NCBI GenBank assembly: GCA_037044905.1
Contig: JBAOKB010000024.1
Location: 372,001-436,000, forward strand
Reading direction: 5' to 3'
Length of the DNA: 64,000 nt
Source: Hortaea werneckii
Lineage: Eukaryota; Ascomycota; Dothideomycetes; Mycosphaerellales; Teratosphaeriaceae
Shown: positions 9,420 to 19,704 of the stretch, one piece after another
Numbering within the stretch: position 1 is the stretch's first letter
How the letters are laid out: the number at the start of each line of letters is the position of its first letter
Program-made: the position numbers and the translations under genes
The notes under the pieces: model-generated
The model's input: only the letters and a program-made list of their open reading frames with translations
Database searches by the model: none
Told to the model about the DNA's origin: nothing

Positions 9420-10600
9420 GTGATGTGAATCGACTCTCACCAAAGTCCTCATGATATGAGGACTGCTATTGGCTGAGAGAGGTGGCAAAACCGTTTATAT
9501 GTACTCTCATATTAATTTCCCCGATAAAGGACCGAGTACTTCAACCCCATTCGCATCTCACCTTCATGTGTCGAGGACGGCAAAACTCGCAAATGATGGC
9601 TACCTAGCTTTTCTTGATCACAATGGCAGAGTTCTAATGGCAAATGAACTCTGAAGCTGTGTCGATTTCATAATCCTGTGGATTGCAACATGAATGGGCT
9701 TGAAACCAATGTGATTGCAATAATATCGAACTGTGTGGACGTTTACCTGGCTTGTAAATCAACACGTTACCATTGTGCAACGATGGACCTGTTGCACTGG
9801 ATCAAATATTTTGTTTTCACCTGCTACGCAACACTGATACTAAATTGACGTTCATATCGATCCGGGTATTTGGAATGTCTCCCATCGAAGACATCAGCAA
9901 AGCACGTTAGTCAAGTCGACAGGTTTCCATCTTGGAATGCCGAGGACAATTCCACTGTTGAACTGGTTGGTACGCGGCTGTTCCATCGGAATTGTGATAC
10001 ACGTGAGGGTTACATGATGTAACATGCTTCAGCAGATGGGTGTGAATCCGCCGGATCGTCAAAGGGAACGATTTTGGTGTTACTCCTGTTTGCACAGAAG
10101 AACATGAGCTGGTCGGTAACGTTGGATTCCACGTCAATGAGCTTTCTCTTTCTGTGCTGCTTGATTCCTTTCCTTCACTTATCCCTGGACCCCCTTCAAT
10201 TGTTGAATATAGCTATTCATGTGCTCATATGATGCTTTGACTTCCTAGACAACAAGATAAGAAATTTGAATATCATCGACTCACAGAATAGAGAATTGTG
10301 GCGCTCTTTGGGCTGCGGTGGGACTAACCCTGAAGAACCCTAGCCACTCGCCGAGAGCCCACGTGAACGGGCCGGCCAAGCCGATAGCTGATATGGCTGT
10401 GCGAAAGCCGATCCGGCGTCCCTACCTCCCCGGCCATTCATCATCTTCGTCACAACATGATGTCAACCTCCCGCGCGAGCTTCAGGTGCCCTGGTAGACA
10501 TTGCGATGTACATTACATCCTACGCGAGCTGAATCACATCGCGCATGACACTTGATCACGAATATCATTACCGTGGGCAAGGGCTAAGGTCTCACTTAAA
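9420..10600. other. gene-poor stretch, 1.2 kb
   Basis: No supported gene. Open frames are short and lack domains. Confidence 0.4.
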
Positions 10601-10967
10601 CAGCCTGCCAAGCATGTCATCTCCCACTTCCACCCTCTTCAGGGCACTGCTGGCGCGGAGCCTCTCCAGGATATCGGTGGTCTGATCCGGGGCTGGACTG
10701 GTGGTGTAAGGCAGTGGAAGAGCGAGAATTGACAGCAAGTACAAGAGCAGGGAGCGCAGCAGCAGCAAGACAGCAATGACCGTGGGCCGATCAGCTTGTG
10801 TATCATACGTTTAGCCCTCGCCGAAGACGCAAGGTCTGCAGATGTGTCGGATACGTCGGTCAATAATGTTGGCGCGGCCTTCAGGAGAAGGATCATAGCA
10901 GAGCTGATTGCCAACAAGATGAATCCACAGGACGCGGACAACCCACCGACTTTGAGAGCCAAGTGAA
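10601..10967 (+). pseudogene. possible decayed reading frame, unrecognised
   Basis: The plus frame at 10643-10966 reads as protein-like sequence (AEPLQDIGGLIRGW, a Gln-rich QEQGAQQQQDSND, then AAFRRRIIAELIANKMNPQD) but is interrupted by TGA at about 10724. It is preceded by a pyrimidine-rich stretch ending in TTCAG that could be a splice acceptor. I cannot name the protein. It may be an exon with one stop, a gene relic or chance. A small tandem repeat of GTACAGT lies just after it, near 10983-11001. Confidence 0.25.
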
Positions 10968-11259
10968 ATAAGGATGGGGATGTACAGTGTACAGTGTACA
11001 GTGTGATCTGGCGGCAGCCAAAGAAATGGCATTAGAGGTGTAAATGGGTCTGATAGGATTCATTATGGCCAGCATAGCATCGGCCGATTGCCACGGCAAA
11101 ACATTACAGAATAATGCGTAAGTACAGTCAAATGTAGAAATGTATATCGCCACCGCTATAAATTTCGAGTATTGCTAACGGAAGGTACAATATAGCAGCC
11201 GATATTGCAGCTAAAAACACCAGCAATGCTTTGTGCACGCGAACACCTTGAGCGCTCAC

Positions 11260-12067
11260 TTAGGAGGCTTCGGCTTCTCCTTCATCCTCGTCGTCGTCGT
11301 CGTCGTCGCCGACGCCAATGGTATACCTTCTACGAGCTTTCCGCGCCACCGCGACAGGCTCCGAATCTTCATCCTCCGCATCATGTGATTGCTTCGACAC
11401 CTTGGGCTGGCGAGCGTAGCTTGGCGACGTGTCGCTATGATGGTCTTCGGGCGTCGCTCTCTTTTTGTGCTGTCATTTGTGGGCTTTTTCCTTCCTTGCT
11501 TTGGCTCCCTTTCCCTTCTTGCCGTCTGAATGCGTCCCTCCGCCTTCTTCGTTCGCTGCCTGTTCGCCAATTTGCTGACGAGCTTGAAGTACTTCTGTAT
11601 GCGTGTCCTCGCTCCACACACGGTCTTCGCGAGCGACGCGACCTCGTTGTACCATTTCCTGGCCATCACCCTCGCGCCATCGGTGTTCATCAACTTGTAC
11701 AGCTTCCGATGGTTGTCAGAGTTCGCCTTTTTCGATCCCTCAGCCAGCCACTTTCTCGTAGGGGCGACCAGCGACTTTGTGGTTTCATCGGCCGATACTG
11801 TGCCTGACGCTTTGGACACCCGCGGCGTAGCCCTTGGTGTTCTAGTCGGCGCGCCACTTGCGGCGACCAGCGATTTTGTGGTCTCATCGGCCGATACCGT
11901 GCCTGACCCTTGGTGCAGCGTCCTGCGAATATCTTGCAGCATTCTCATTATGGCGATGTTTTGGGCTTGCAAGATCTGGCCCTCGGAGGTCAGGATCGCC
12001 CGACGGGGAAAAGGTCAGTGGACAGGATGTCCACCTCAGGAGATGGCAAATCAATGGTCGTCGCCAT
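11260..12067 (-). CDS. hypothetical basic protein with an internal duplication and an acidic tail, frameshifted
   Basis: Not recognised. The best model starts at 12067 (MATTIDLPSPEVDILSTD) and changes frame once near 12030, into ILTSEGQILQAQNIAIMRM. It runs through two copies of SGTVSADETTKSLVA, then a basic region (KWYNEVASLAKTVCGARTR, KYFKLVSKLAN). It changes frame once more in the 11400-11560 interval to end in a Lys-rich and then Asp/Glu-rich tail (YTIGVGDDDDDDEDEGE). Two single-nucleotide losses make the length 270 codons. The frame that stays open past 11400 gives a less plausible Thr-repeat tail. Basic region plus acidic tail suggests a nuclear protein, which is a guess. Confidence 0.45.
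11765..11918 (-). repeat. imperfect direct repeat of about 48 bp, 104 bp apart
   Basis: Two copies begin near 11765 and 11869, differ at a few mostly synonymous positions and encode the same 15-residue segment. This is an in-frame internal duplication of the hypothetical gene. Confidence 0.75.
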
Positions 12068-12424
12068 TCTCTCTGAAGAGGCCGGCCGATTTAAAGGATC
12101 TAATTATTCGCCTTGGTAAACTAGGTCAATGTGCTTTTAATTGTAGACGAGCTACAAAATTCACAGTCAGTAAGTACTGGGTGGTGAGGACGGACATGTG
12201 ATGCGAGGTTGGTAACTTAGCGTGACTGCATATTGGAGCCTGGAGGATCGCGAAACTGACACGCTCACTTGCGCCTTCCTTTTCTAAACTCTTCTTTACT
12301 ACACCGCACAAGTCATCACAACAACTGGACCGATTCTTGCGCGTTCAACCTGGCGATCCCCACATCATTTCCATCAATCCTGGACGTCGCCAGATTTGAT
12401 TCATCTAGACTTGAAGTCGCCGGA

Positions 12425-12551
12425 GTGCCGTTCCACGGTACTGCCTATTACCTCAGTGCCGTTTACCGGTGCCTGACTATCACCTGAGTGCCGTTTACCG
12501 GTGCTTGACTTTCCCCCCAGTGCTGTTCCGCAGTACTTAACATCATCTGAT
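12425..12551. repeat. tandem repeat, four units of about 32 nt
   Basis: GTGCCG/GTGCTG units begin at 12425, 12456, 12488 and 12520. The core is GTGCCGTTTACCGGTGC followed by a TGACTatCACCT-like tail. The outer two units have diverged most. It lies directly upstream of the start codon at 12595, so in that gene's promoter or 5' UTR. Confidence 0.85.
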
Positions 12552-12594
12552 ACTGAATATCGCCCAATTCCAGTACCTAGTCAAGAACGCCATC

Positions 12595-13421
12595 ATGTCT
12601 GACGTTAGGCAGCTTGGAGCCGCTGGACTTCACGTTCCCATGCACCAGCGATTCGCGCAACAGATCGATGAGTGGGAAGAGAACCCGGAAGATCTCCTTG
12701 AAGCTTTCGAAGAGGCAGATAAACACCTGCAAGACAGCTTCGGTTTCCGCTGGGGTGCACAGTCGACCCTGAACAAGCAAGACAGGGCGCTCAACGCCCC
12801 CTTGGATCCGGAGGTTGACAGCTCCGAGCATGACGAGCTAAAGAGAAAAGACGGATGGTATTCGGCCGACTTCGAAGGCGTCAAAACCAAGAAACGGGCG
12901 CGAAAGTCCAAGAAGACAAAGCAGCCAACTCCCAAACCACAATACAACATGAACATCACTGAATTGCCCCCTGGAACCCCTGGCATTTGGGCGCAAGAAC
13001 CAACAGCGGTCGGCCTCGTCGAGTTCGGAAGAGGCGCGGCGGAAAATGCACTAAATGCACTAGATCGATCCCAAAGGAATTGCTGACGACCGATGTGGCT
13101 AGCATGGCCGGGCCTGCCCTGTATCAGCGGTTTGGAGATCACCTATTGCAGGACGCCCGCGAGTTTAAACTTTCGGCGGCAGCCAAGTCATTATTGAAGC
13201 CGGCAAGCCAGGTGGGAACTAGACAGACGGATTTTTATCCTGATGCCAATGCCCTGTATATTTTGAGACAGAAGGAGCTTCAAGAGCAGCGCCTTGGGGA
13301 TGAGGATGAGATGGAGTTGGACGAAGAGGAGCAAGAGGAGCAAGAGGAAGACGACTCGGTGATGGACTCGGAGATGGACTCGGACAATGTCGAGGTGGGC
13401 TCAGAGGGTGAGGCAGAGTAG
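12595..13421 (+). CDS. hypothetical protein with acidic C-terminus, one apparent frameshift
   Basis: Not recognised. It starts MSDVRQLGAAGLHVP and contains an acidic helical stretch (QIDEWEENPEDLLEAFEEA), a basic KTKKRARKSKKTKQ segment that could act as a nuclear localisation signal, and ELPPGTPGIWAQEPTAVGL. The frame ends early at 13085, but the next frame continues with KELLTTDVASMAGPALYQRF through to a long Glu/Asp tail ending at 13421. One A missing from an AAAA run at about 13074 unites them into 275 aa. The tandem repeat lies just upstream. Confidence 0.55.
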
Positions 13422-14383
13422 AGAATAAGTTGATCAAGCATAATGCAGCCTTGTGCCACGGCGCTGCGCAGGTGGTGTCTTGCTAGGGTCATAGAGGGGA
13501 CCAACAAGGACAGCGGCGCAACTCTACCTCATGGGCTGCTTGATTGATCCGATAGCTTTCAATTCAATTTTTGCTTGTAATTGCTACTTATGTATTCTAA
13601 CTCATTTAATATTTTTTTTCCGGTGCCAATTGTCTTCGTAGCAAGATGTTATTCTAGACAGCTAATACTCGTCACGAAATTGCCGTACCATACCCGTATA
13701 ATGGTTGCGACAGGTGTCATTCCGCAGTGTATACACTTGCCCGAGCAGTTCAACAACGCCCGGGCGGTAACCACTTCCTCCACGTTTCCTCGTCCACCAG
13801 CGGGTCTTCCGGACGCAATTCTTTTCTACTACTTCATTTACTGCTTCATTCCTCCTCTCAACTGAGATCGCCATTCACTCGGATTATATCTGTACTAATA
13901 ACTTCAAGACCTCGGAGCTCTCGCTGCTGTCTAGAAGAACCAACCGCGTCGTACTAGTAAAGACCTTTACCGTAGCCACGATCGACGCTGTCGGCATAGT
14001 GCGCGGCAAGCATCCTTGCTTTATCTTACCCCTGACGCTTCTCTCATTATCGTGAGGCTTTAGCTCGCCAGCTGTATGGTACGGGGAGATATCGTCGTAA
14101 ATTCAGCTCATGTGCATGCGCGATCAGACATCCGACCAAGCCTGCAATGCTCATCGCTTGGTCCGAGTATTCGACAACCTTTTAGAGTCAACGAAAAGCT
14201 CCATTCCGGCTAGCAGAGGCCCGACTGTTTTATGCTGAGCGAGCCACTGGCGCTGCAAGAGGACGACGAGAGAGTGATTTAGTAGAGACTATAGACAAGC
14301 TAGTGTCCTTGACCCAGGTAGTCCACATCCCTTCGCATTATAAGTGTGAAATATCGCTTTCATTGAAGTGCCCAGTGGTATGA
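13422..14383. other. intergenic, about 960 bp
   Basis: No supported gene. A short plus-strand stretch near 14235-14320 reads as protein-like (ARGRRESDLVETIDKLVSL) and is followed by GTAGTCC. It might be an upstream exon of the open frame at 14384, but the join is not demonstrable. Confidence 0.35.
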
Positions 14384-14839
14384 ATGAGCGGCAGGATGGA
14401 CAAAAGGTTGAAATTCCTGGCGGACAGCACAGTGCAGGATGCTGGTCGGATCCCCAGATGGAAGAATGATCTGACAGGTTGCGTTACTGCGCCTCAGGTG
14501 GTCGAGAGCGTCTCATCCAAAGACAACAGCAATCTCCTACTCTCTCATTTCGCAGGACTCGTCGGCAGGGAAATGGAGCCAGTTGCACAGATTCAGACTC
14601 TACCTATGGGAAGTGGACTGCGAGATGGTAAGCTGACGATATCTGAGGATCCTAGAATGACTGAGGCAATTCTTTTTTTTCTTTTTTTTATATATATATA
14701 TAAAAAAAAAAAAACACAATCAAGGGCATTGAGCATGAAATTGGAGTGGTTCTACGATGATGTGCATGCGAGGGATGTGAAGCTGACACCGTGGGCCACG
14801 AAAATGCTTAGGGATCTCTACGAGGGCCTGAGAGAATAG
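14384..14839 (+). CDS. hypothetical open reading frame, 151 aa, doubtful
   Basis: The ends look coding (MSGRMDKRLKFLADSTVQD at the start; KLEWFYDDVHARDVKLTPW at the end), but the middle is read through a poly-T / TATATA / poly-A tract (14671-14713) that encodes Phe, Tyr-Ile and Lys runs. That tract is more likely intronic or an insertion. A donor-like GGTAAGC at about 14629 exists, but no acceptor gives an open join. No family is recognised. Confidence 0.3.
   Translation: MSGRMDKRLKFLADSTVQDAGRIPRWKNDLTGCVTAPQVVESVSSKDNSNLLLSHFAGLVGREMEPVAQIQTLPMGSGLRDGKLTISEDPRMTEAILFFLFFIYIYKKKKTQSRALSMKLEWFYDDVHARDVKLTPWATKMLRDLYEGLRE
14671..14713. repeat. AT-rich palindromic low-complexity tract
   Basis: A T-rich run, an alternating TA tract and an A-rich run follow in order, so the two halves can fold back on each other as a hairpin. 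Confidence 0.7.
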
Positions 14840-15059
14840 GCGGCCACGGTATCACGCGTTGGAGAGTTGAGAGCGTTTCGTTATACCGCAATGTCATGAT
14901 CTCACTCTTTCAATGCGAAATGCTCGTCGATAGAGCTCAGAACACAGCTGCGCAATCCTCGAAAAATTTCGATGGGAAGCAAAAGGCACAGATCTGAGGG
15001 TGCAATGCTCCTATTGTTTTTCCCGCTTGCCAGAATATACTACATAATCCATGTGTATC

Positions 15060-16763
15060 TTACATTTGAACATCACCCCCAAACCCCACAGGCCTTCGCC
15101 TCGCCTCGCCCTGTCCAGTCGGCTTGTAGGGCAAGACAGCCATGACCTGGTAAAGCTTGCCCATACCATGAGGACTGGTATCGACGAGCCTCCTCCACCC
15201 GGAATCAATCCGCTTCACGAGCTCCGTCAACTCCGTCTTATCCTGCCCTGTCGAGCCGCCCCGCTCTTTATCCACCGCCTGCTTGACGAGCTGAGCAGCG
15301 CGCTCTTCAATCCCCATCGCTGTCAAGAATCTCGCTTGGTTCAGGGGCCCGTGCACTTCAACGCCTGGGCTGGCGTTGATGGCACTCTCCGCCAGGCCCA
15401 TGAAGTCGACGTCTGCGGAGATGTCGGTGGAGCCTGCTGATAGGAAAGGAGAGACCATCTCGTGCTGCTTGATCCCTCGCAAGGAGTTGGCGGGGATTGT
15501 GGTTCCAGGCCCGTAGTCGATGATCAGCGCTGCCCCTGAAGGCTCGGATTTCATTGTAGGCTCTTCCTTGGGCGCCGAGGGTACTGTTTTCCAGAATTCT
15601 GAGTGTCGGAGTTTGCGGCCGTTGCGTCCTGCGGATTGGAGCCGCCGAGCCTGATCGCAAAGTCTCTCGCATATGCTTGACTTTCTGGGCTGATCTCAAT
15701 CGTAGCTCCATCGGTTGCCTTCAGCGCCTGGTACCTTGGACTTGTCTCTGGCAGGTACATTGAATGAGGTGTTGCCGCTCGTGACATAGACATTTCGAAC
15801 TCAGGCTCTCCTTCCTCCAACCTGTGCGGTGGCTTGGGTCCTACCAGCAGCTCTCTCCATTGGTTCTCTTTCGCGCTCTGCCGCTGTCGCTCCGGCGCAG
15901 GTATAGGGCCCGTCGGTGTTTGTATAACCTTCTCGCCTTGCTCGTTGGTGCTATTAGGATCAGCCGGAGGCACAGATTGGAAGACATGGATGGGTAGTGC
16001 GTCGAAGAACTCGTGTGCAATGATAAACGGCGTTTTGCTGCCGTCTCGCGGCACGAACCGTATATCTTCTGTCCACTTGACTTTTATACCCTCCGCCATC
16101 TTTGACTCACTCTCCCACCCAATATCGGTTTCAATCATCTCCTTTTCGTCTCCGCAGAGTAACGCCTTTTGTGCCTCTCTTAGCCTTGGACTGGCTTCGA
16201 CAAGATACACGCCTTCAATCGCCTTGCTAAGGTCCGGAAATCTCCTGATGGTCCTCAGAACGTCGCTCATCAATGTACCTCTTCCTGGGCCAACTTCCAT
16301 AAGATAGATGCCGGATGAGCGCCGGCCTTGAGCAATCCATTCCGCCACTATCCATATTCCTATGAGCTCGCCAAAGATTTGACTGATCTCGGGACTTGTT
16401 ACAAAGTCGCCTTTAGCGCCGAATTGGTCTGGTGATGTTGCAGAGGTAAGCAGTATTAGAGTAGTAACCGCCCAAGTCAGATGTGAGACATTGGCGCATA
16501 TACGAGGCCAGGGGGATGGGTCCCGTGGTCTACCGAAACGTCAGAACTGCTCATATTACCGGCTGAGGGAAGCATACCGTGATTATCTCATGGAGCTGCT
16601 TCGCTAGAGGCGTTGACCATTTGTGCTCTCCCTCTTGTGAGGTGGTAGTGGTGGAGTTGCTGGAATTCCATCTCAATGCGCCGGAGGCCCTACATCTCTG
16701 AGCCGAGAGCCGGGAAGTATTTCGTGATATGTGCTGTAACGCCCGAGGCAACGAGCTTCTCAT
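15060..16763 (-). CDS. NDUFAF7: mitochondrial complex I assembly methyltransferase NDUFAF7 / MidA
   Basis: SAM-dependent arginine methyltransferase (DUF185) needed for respiratory complex I assembly. Exon 1 (16763-16578) encodes an Arg/Ser-rich mitochondrial presequence. A 48-nt intron (GTATGC...GGTAG) leads to PIPLASYMRQCLTSDLGGYY. Core motifs are DQFGAKGDFVTSPEISQIFGE, LMEVGPGRGTLMSDVLR (SAM site), FIIAHEFFDALPIHVFQ and ALIIDYGPG. Two irregularities are seen. Around 16430-16470 the frame changes, by a 40-nt intron or an inserted base. At about 15588 one A is missing from an A run before VPSAPKEEPTMKSEP. Exon 1 is 189 bp from the divergent kinase gene. Confidence 0.88.
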
Positions 16764-16951
16764 AGTGAAGGACCGAAGATGATATGTAAATGAATGTCAA
16801 ATATGTGAGCGCTTGAGAACTGCAGGTGAACTTTTGGGAGGCCCAAGCTCGGAACTGCTCGTGTCGTCACTTGCGGCTCGAGTGGGAAGACGAATGACAA
16901 CTTTCCCGCGAACTAAACTTGCCATTGCCAACGATATACTACATACGATAT

Positions 16952-18420
16952 ATGCCCTCGCGCTGGGCAGATACCGAGGAAGACGCCGCCGAGGACGCCC
17001 GTCGCAAGGCAGAGAAGGAAGAGAAGAAACGGGTCAAAGCCGAGAAGGCTCGACAGGCCGAAGAAGCGCAGAAGGTCGCAGCAGCACAGCGAGAAGCACA
17101 ACAAGCCCAAGAAGATAGCGATGATCGACCTACAAAGCGCCGCCGTCTCTCCAACCCAGACCCCGAAACCAGTTCTGCTGAGGAGAGGAAGCTCTTGAGA
17201 TGGGAAGTACCGTCTTGGTCACCTTCTCGCCCCGCGAGCTTGTTCGACAGGCTGAATGCTATAGAGGAAGGTAGCTACGGCTATGTCTCGCGTGCGCGCT
17301 CTAAAGATCCTGGGGGGAGGTAGTGGCCCTGAAGAAGTTGAAGCTCGACCCTATCCCGAATGGCGGCTTTCCGGTCACGGCGCTAAGAGAGATACAATGC
17401 CTGAATGCTAGCAAGGGTCACCGCCACATCGTCGAGTTGAAGGAGGTTGTAGTAGATGGGAAGGGACATAATGGACTCGAAGGGGTGTATCTGGTCATGG
17501 AGTTCCTCGAGCATGACCTCAAGACCTTGCTAGAAGACATGCCGGAACCCTTCATGATGAGTGAAGTCAAGACGCTATTGCTGCAGCTGGGGAGTGCGAT
17601 GGAATATCTACATGACCACTGGATACTTCACAGAGACTTGAAGACGAGTAACATCCTCATGAACAATCGTGGCGAGATCAAACTAGCAGACTTCGGCATG
17701 GCGAGGTTTGTAGGAGATCCACCACCTCGGAACTTGACCCAGCTGGTCGTGACCCTGTGGTACCGCAGCCCCGAGCTTCTCCTCGGAACAAAGGATTACG
17801 ATGGTGCAGTAGACATGTGGTCTATAGGCTGCATCTTCGGCGAATTGCTTTTAAAAGACCCTCTCCTCTCAGGTAAAAACGAAGTCGACCAGCTATCAAA
17901 GGTGAGTCCATCCTCCAGTCCTTCGCGGGCTGGAAAGACACAGGTACCCCGATCATACCCAATCGTATTGACGATGCACACAGATCTTTGAGCTGTGCGG
18001 TATCCCGAGCGAAGAGTCATGGCCTGGCTTCAAGCGCCTCCCTAACGCCAAGACGTTGCGTCTACCACCGCCTTCGAAGGCCCAGACTGGTTCGATCATC
18101 CGCAGCAAATTTCCAACCTTGACGAATGCCGGCGTCAGTCTGCTCAACGCCTTGCTTTCGCTGAATCCGGCCATCGACCTTCTGCCAAGGAGATGCTCGA
18201 GCACCCGTATTTCACAGAAGATCCAAGGCCGAAGCCAACAGCGTTGTTTCCTACTTTCCCGTCCAAGGCCGGACAGGAGAAGAGACGAAGGCATTTCTCG
18301 CCAAATGCTCCGGTGAGAGGCGAAGCGCCTGGGTTGCAAGGGAACATGGACTTTTCAGGCATTTTCAAGGGACGAGAAGCAGAGGAGAAGGGTGCTGGGT
18401 TTGCTTTAAAGGTGGCGTGA
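16952..18420 (+). CDS. cyclin-dependent kinase of the CDK10/11 group, two apparent frameshifts
   Basis: The N-terminal third is a charged coiled-coil-like segment (EEDAAEDARRKAEKEEKKR) with a PTKRRRLS basic stretch. The kinase domain starts at FDRLNAIEEGSYGYV. ATP lysine in VALKKLKL, cyclin-binding helix PVTALREIQCL (the PITSLRE-type position), catalytic loop HRDLKTSNIL, DFGMAR, T-loop LVVTLWYRSPELLLG and DMWSIGCIFGELL are all present. An 82-nt intron lies at 17902-17983 (GTGAGT...ACACAG). One G is missing at about 17315 in a G run (before EVVALKK) and one at about 18169 (before HRPSAKEMLEHPYF). Corrected length is 462 aa. The group regulates transcription and pre-mRNA splicing; its cyclin could be the L-type protein at 2976, by inference only. 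Confidence 0.87.
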
Positions 18421-18667
18421 GGCAACTGTTACCGAATATTTTGATTCGATGAACGAGAAGAGAAGCTACTGAGTGCTTCGATTTGGATACACTTAGAATA
18501 ATCTAAGCCGCACGCCGTCATAGGCATCCTCATGGCCTTACTGCGCTCATTGTTTTGCTTATGTTCAGGCTTGAAGCGCCCCCGCGTGAGCCACGCAGGG
18601 CATGGCTGCGTCTCTTTTCATGACTTTCTTGGTCCATCTCTCATAACATCGTCGTGACCTTCCCAAT

Positions 18668-19060
18668 CTATTTCCCTTGCTCCTTCGCGATCTTGTCGGA
18701 AGTCGACTCAATCGGACCATCGCCGCTTCCTGACTGTGTCGGGCCAGCGCTGCCGCCGCCTGATGCTGGCATGCCCTCTAGCGCCTCACCCTTCTCAGGT
18801 GCTGGGGGAGCTGCAGCTTTGTTGCTGCGGTCGACGCCTGAAGCAGCTGGTGCCTGTTCGCATTCTCAAGTCAGCGGACTGAGACACTCTGCCTTGACCG
18901 ACGAATACTTACGTCACTGCCGCCAGCAGCGGCGCCGTGGACCAGGTTGCTACCAGCCTCGACGACATTGTCGGCCTAGAATTGAAGGTTAGATCTTCTT
19001 GAGCTCGTTGTGTCTAGCTTCGCATGGACTACTCACGGCTCCGGATCCGTCACGAGGCAT
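18668..19060 (-). CDS. small conserved-looking hypothetical protein, 90 aa, three exons
   Basis: Exons 19060-19037, 18975-18913 and 18853-18668 are joined by 61- and 59-nt introns (GTGAGT...TCTAG; GTAAGT...AACAG); the joins are in phase and total exactly 91 codons. The protein begins MPRDGSGAADNVVEAG, has an Ala/Gly-rich middle, and ends GPIESTSDKIAKEQGK. It is predicted disordered, with no signal peptide or membrane segment. Two clean introns in so short a gene, with perfect phase, argue that it is real. Small fungal proteins starting MPRDGSG are familiar to me, but their function is unknown. Confidence 0.7.
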
Positions 19061-19704
19061 CTTTGCTGAGTTTATGAAGTTGTAATCGTGTGAAGGGTCT
19101 GGTTGAAGAGCTGTTGCAAGTAGATTGGAAGAAGATAGGATAGACAGTGTAGAGAATTACAGATATTTGTTGACTACTGAAGACATCACTTGTACGTAGG
19201 AGCTACAGTGCAGGTGGATCAATGGAGAAAATGCAGCGCTACATCATCATGACGCACTACGGTAGGAGGTGAAGTGAAGGCAAACGTCAAGGCCCATCGC
19301 GATGGTTCATAGGTCTTCTAGAAGCATCGCGCTGTATGGCGATACTCGAATAGCTAGACACACGATATGGTGTAAAGCGTTACTGGATTGATATCCTTCG
19401 CTCGACGAATTGGCTACTACCGGAGGTCCAATGATAGACGGTGCCTCACAAAGTGCCTTGAACGACCGGGGTGCCGGCCTCGCAGTCGGGTGGCGTTTCC
19501 GGGGAACGCGGGTCGCGCATCGCGTTCTCCTTGGGAAAATTTAAAGTTTCAGCAATTGAACCCATTTTATTCGAGTCCAAAAGGAAATCCTAGACCCAAT
19601 TCTACCTGCGGAAGGTAAAAGTCGTGTAGGTTCTATCCACCGTATCGGTGACAGAAGAAGGCGGGATGCAGTCTCTGAGCGCTAGCGGCCTCCTAGTGTG
19701 AGCC
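19061..19704. other. intergenic, 644 bp
   Basis: Divergent upstream regions of the small protein and the helicase. An open frame at 19388-19618 has no domain. Confidence 0.45.

Noticed and set aside
19590..19640. CCTGCGGAAGG string resembling the 3' end of 18S rRNA
   Set aside because: The match is about eleven bases, with no surrounding rRNA similarity.
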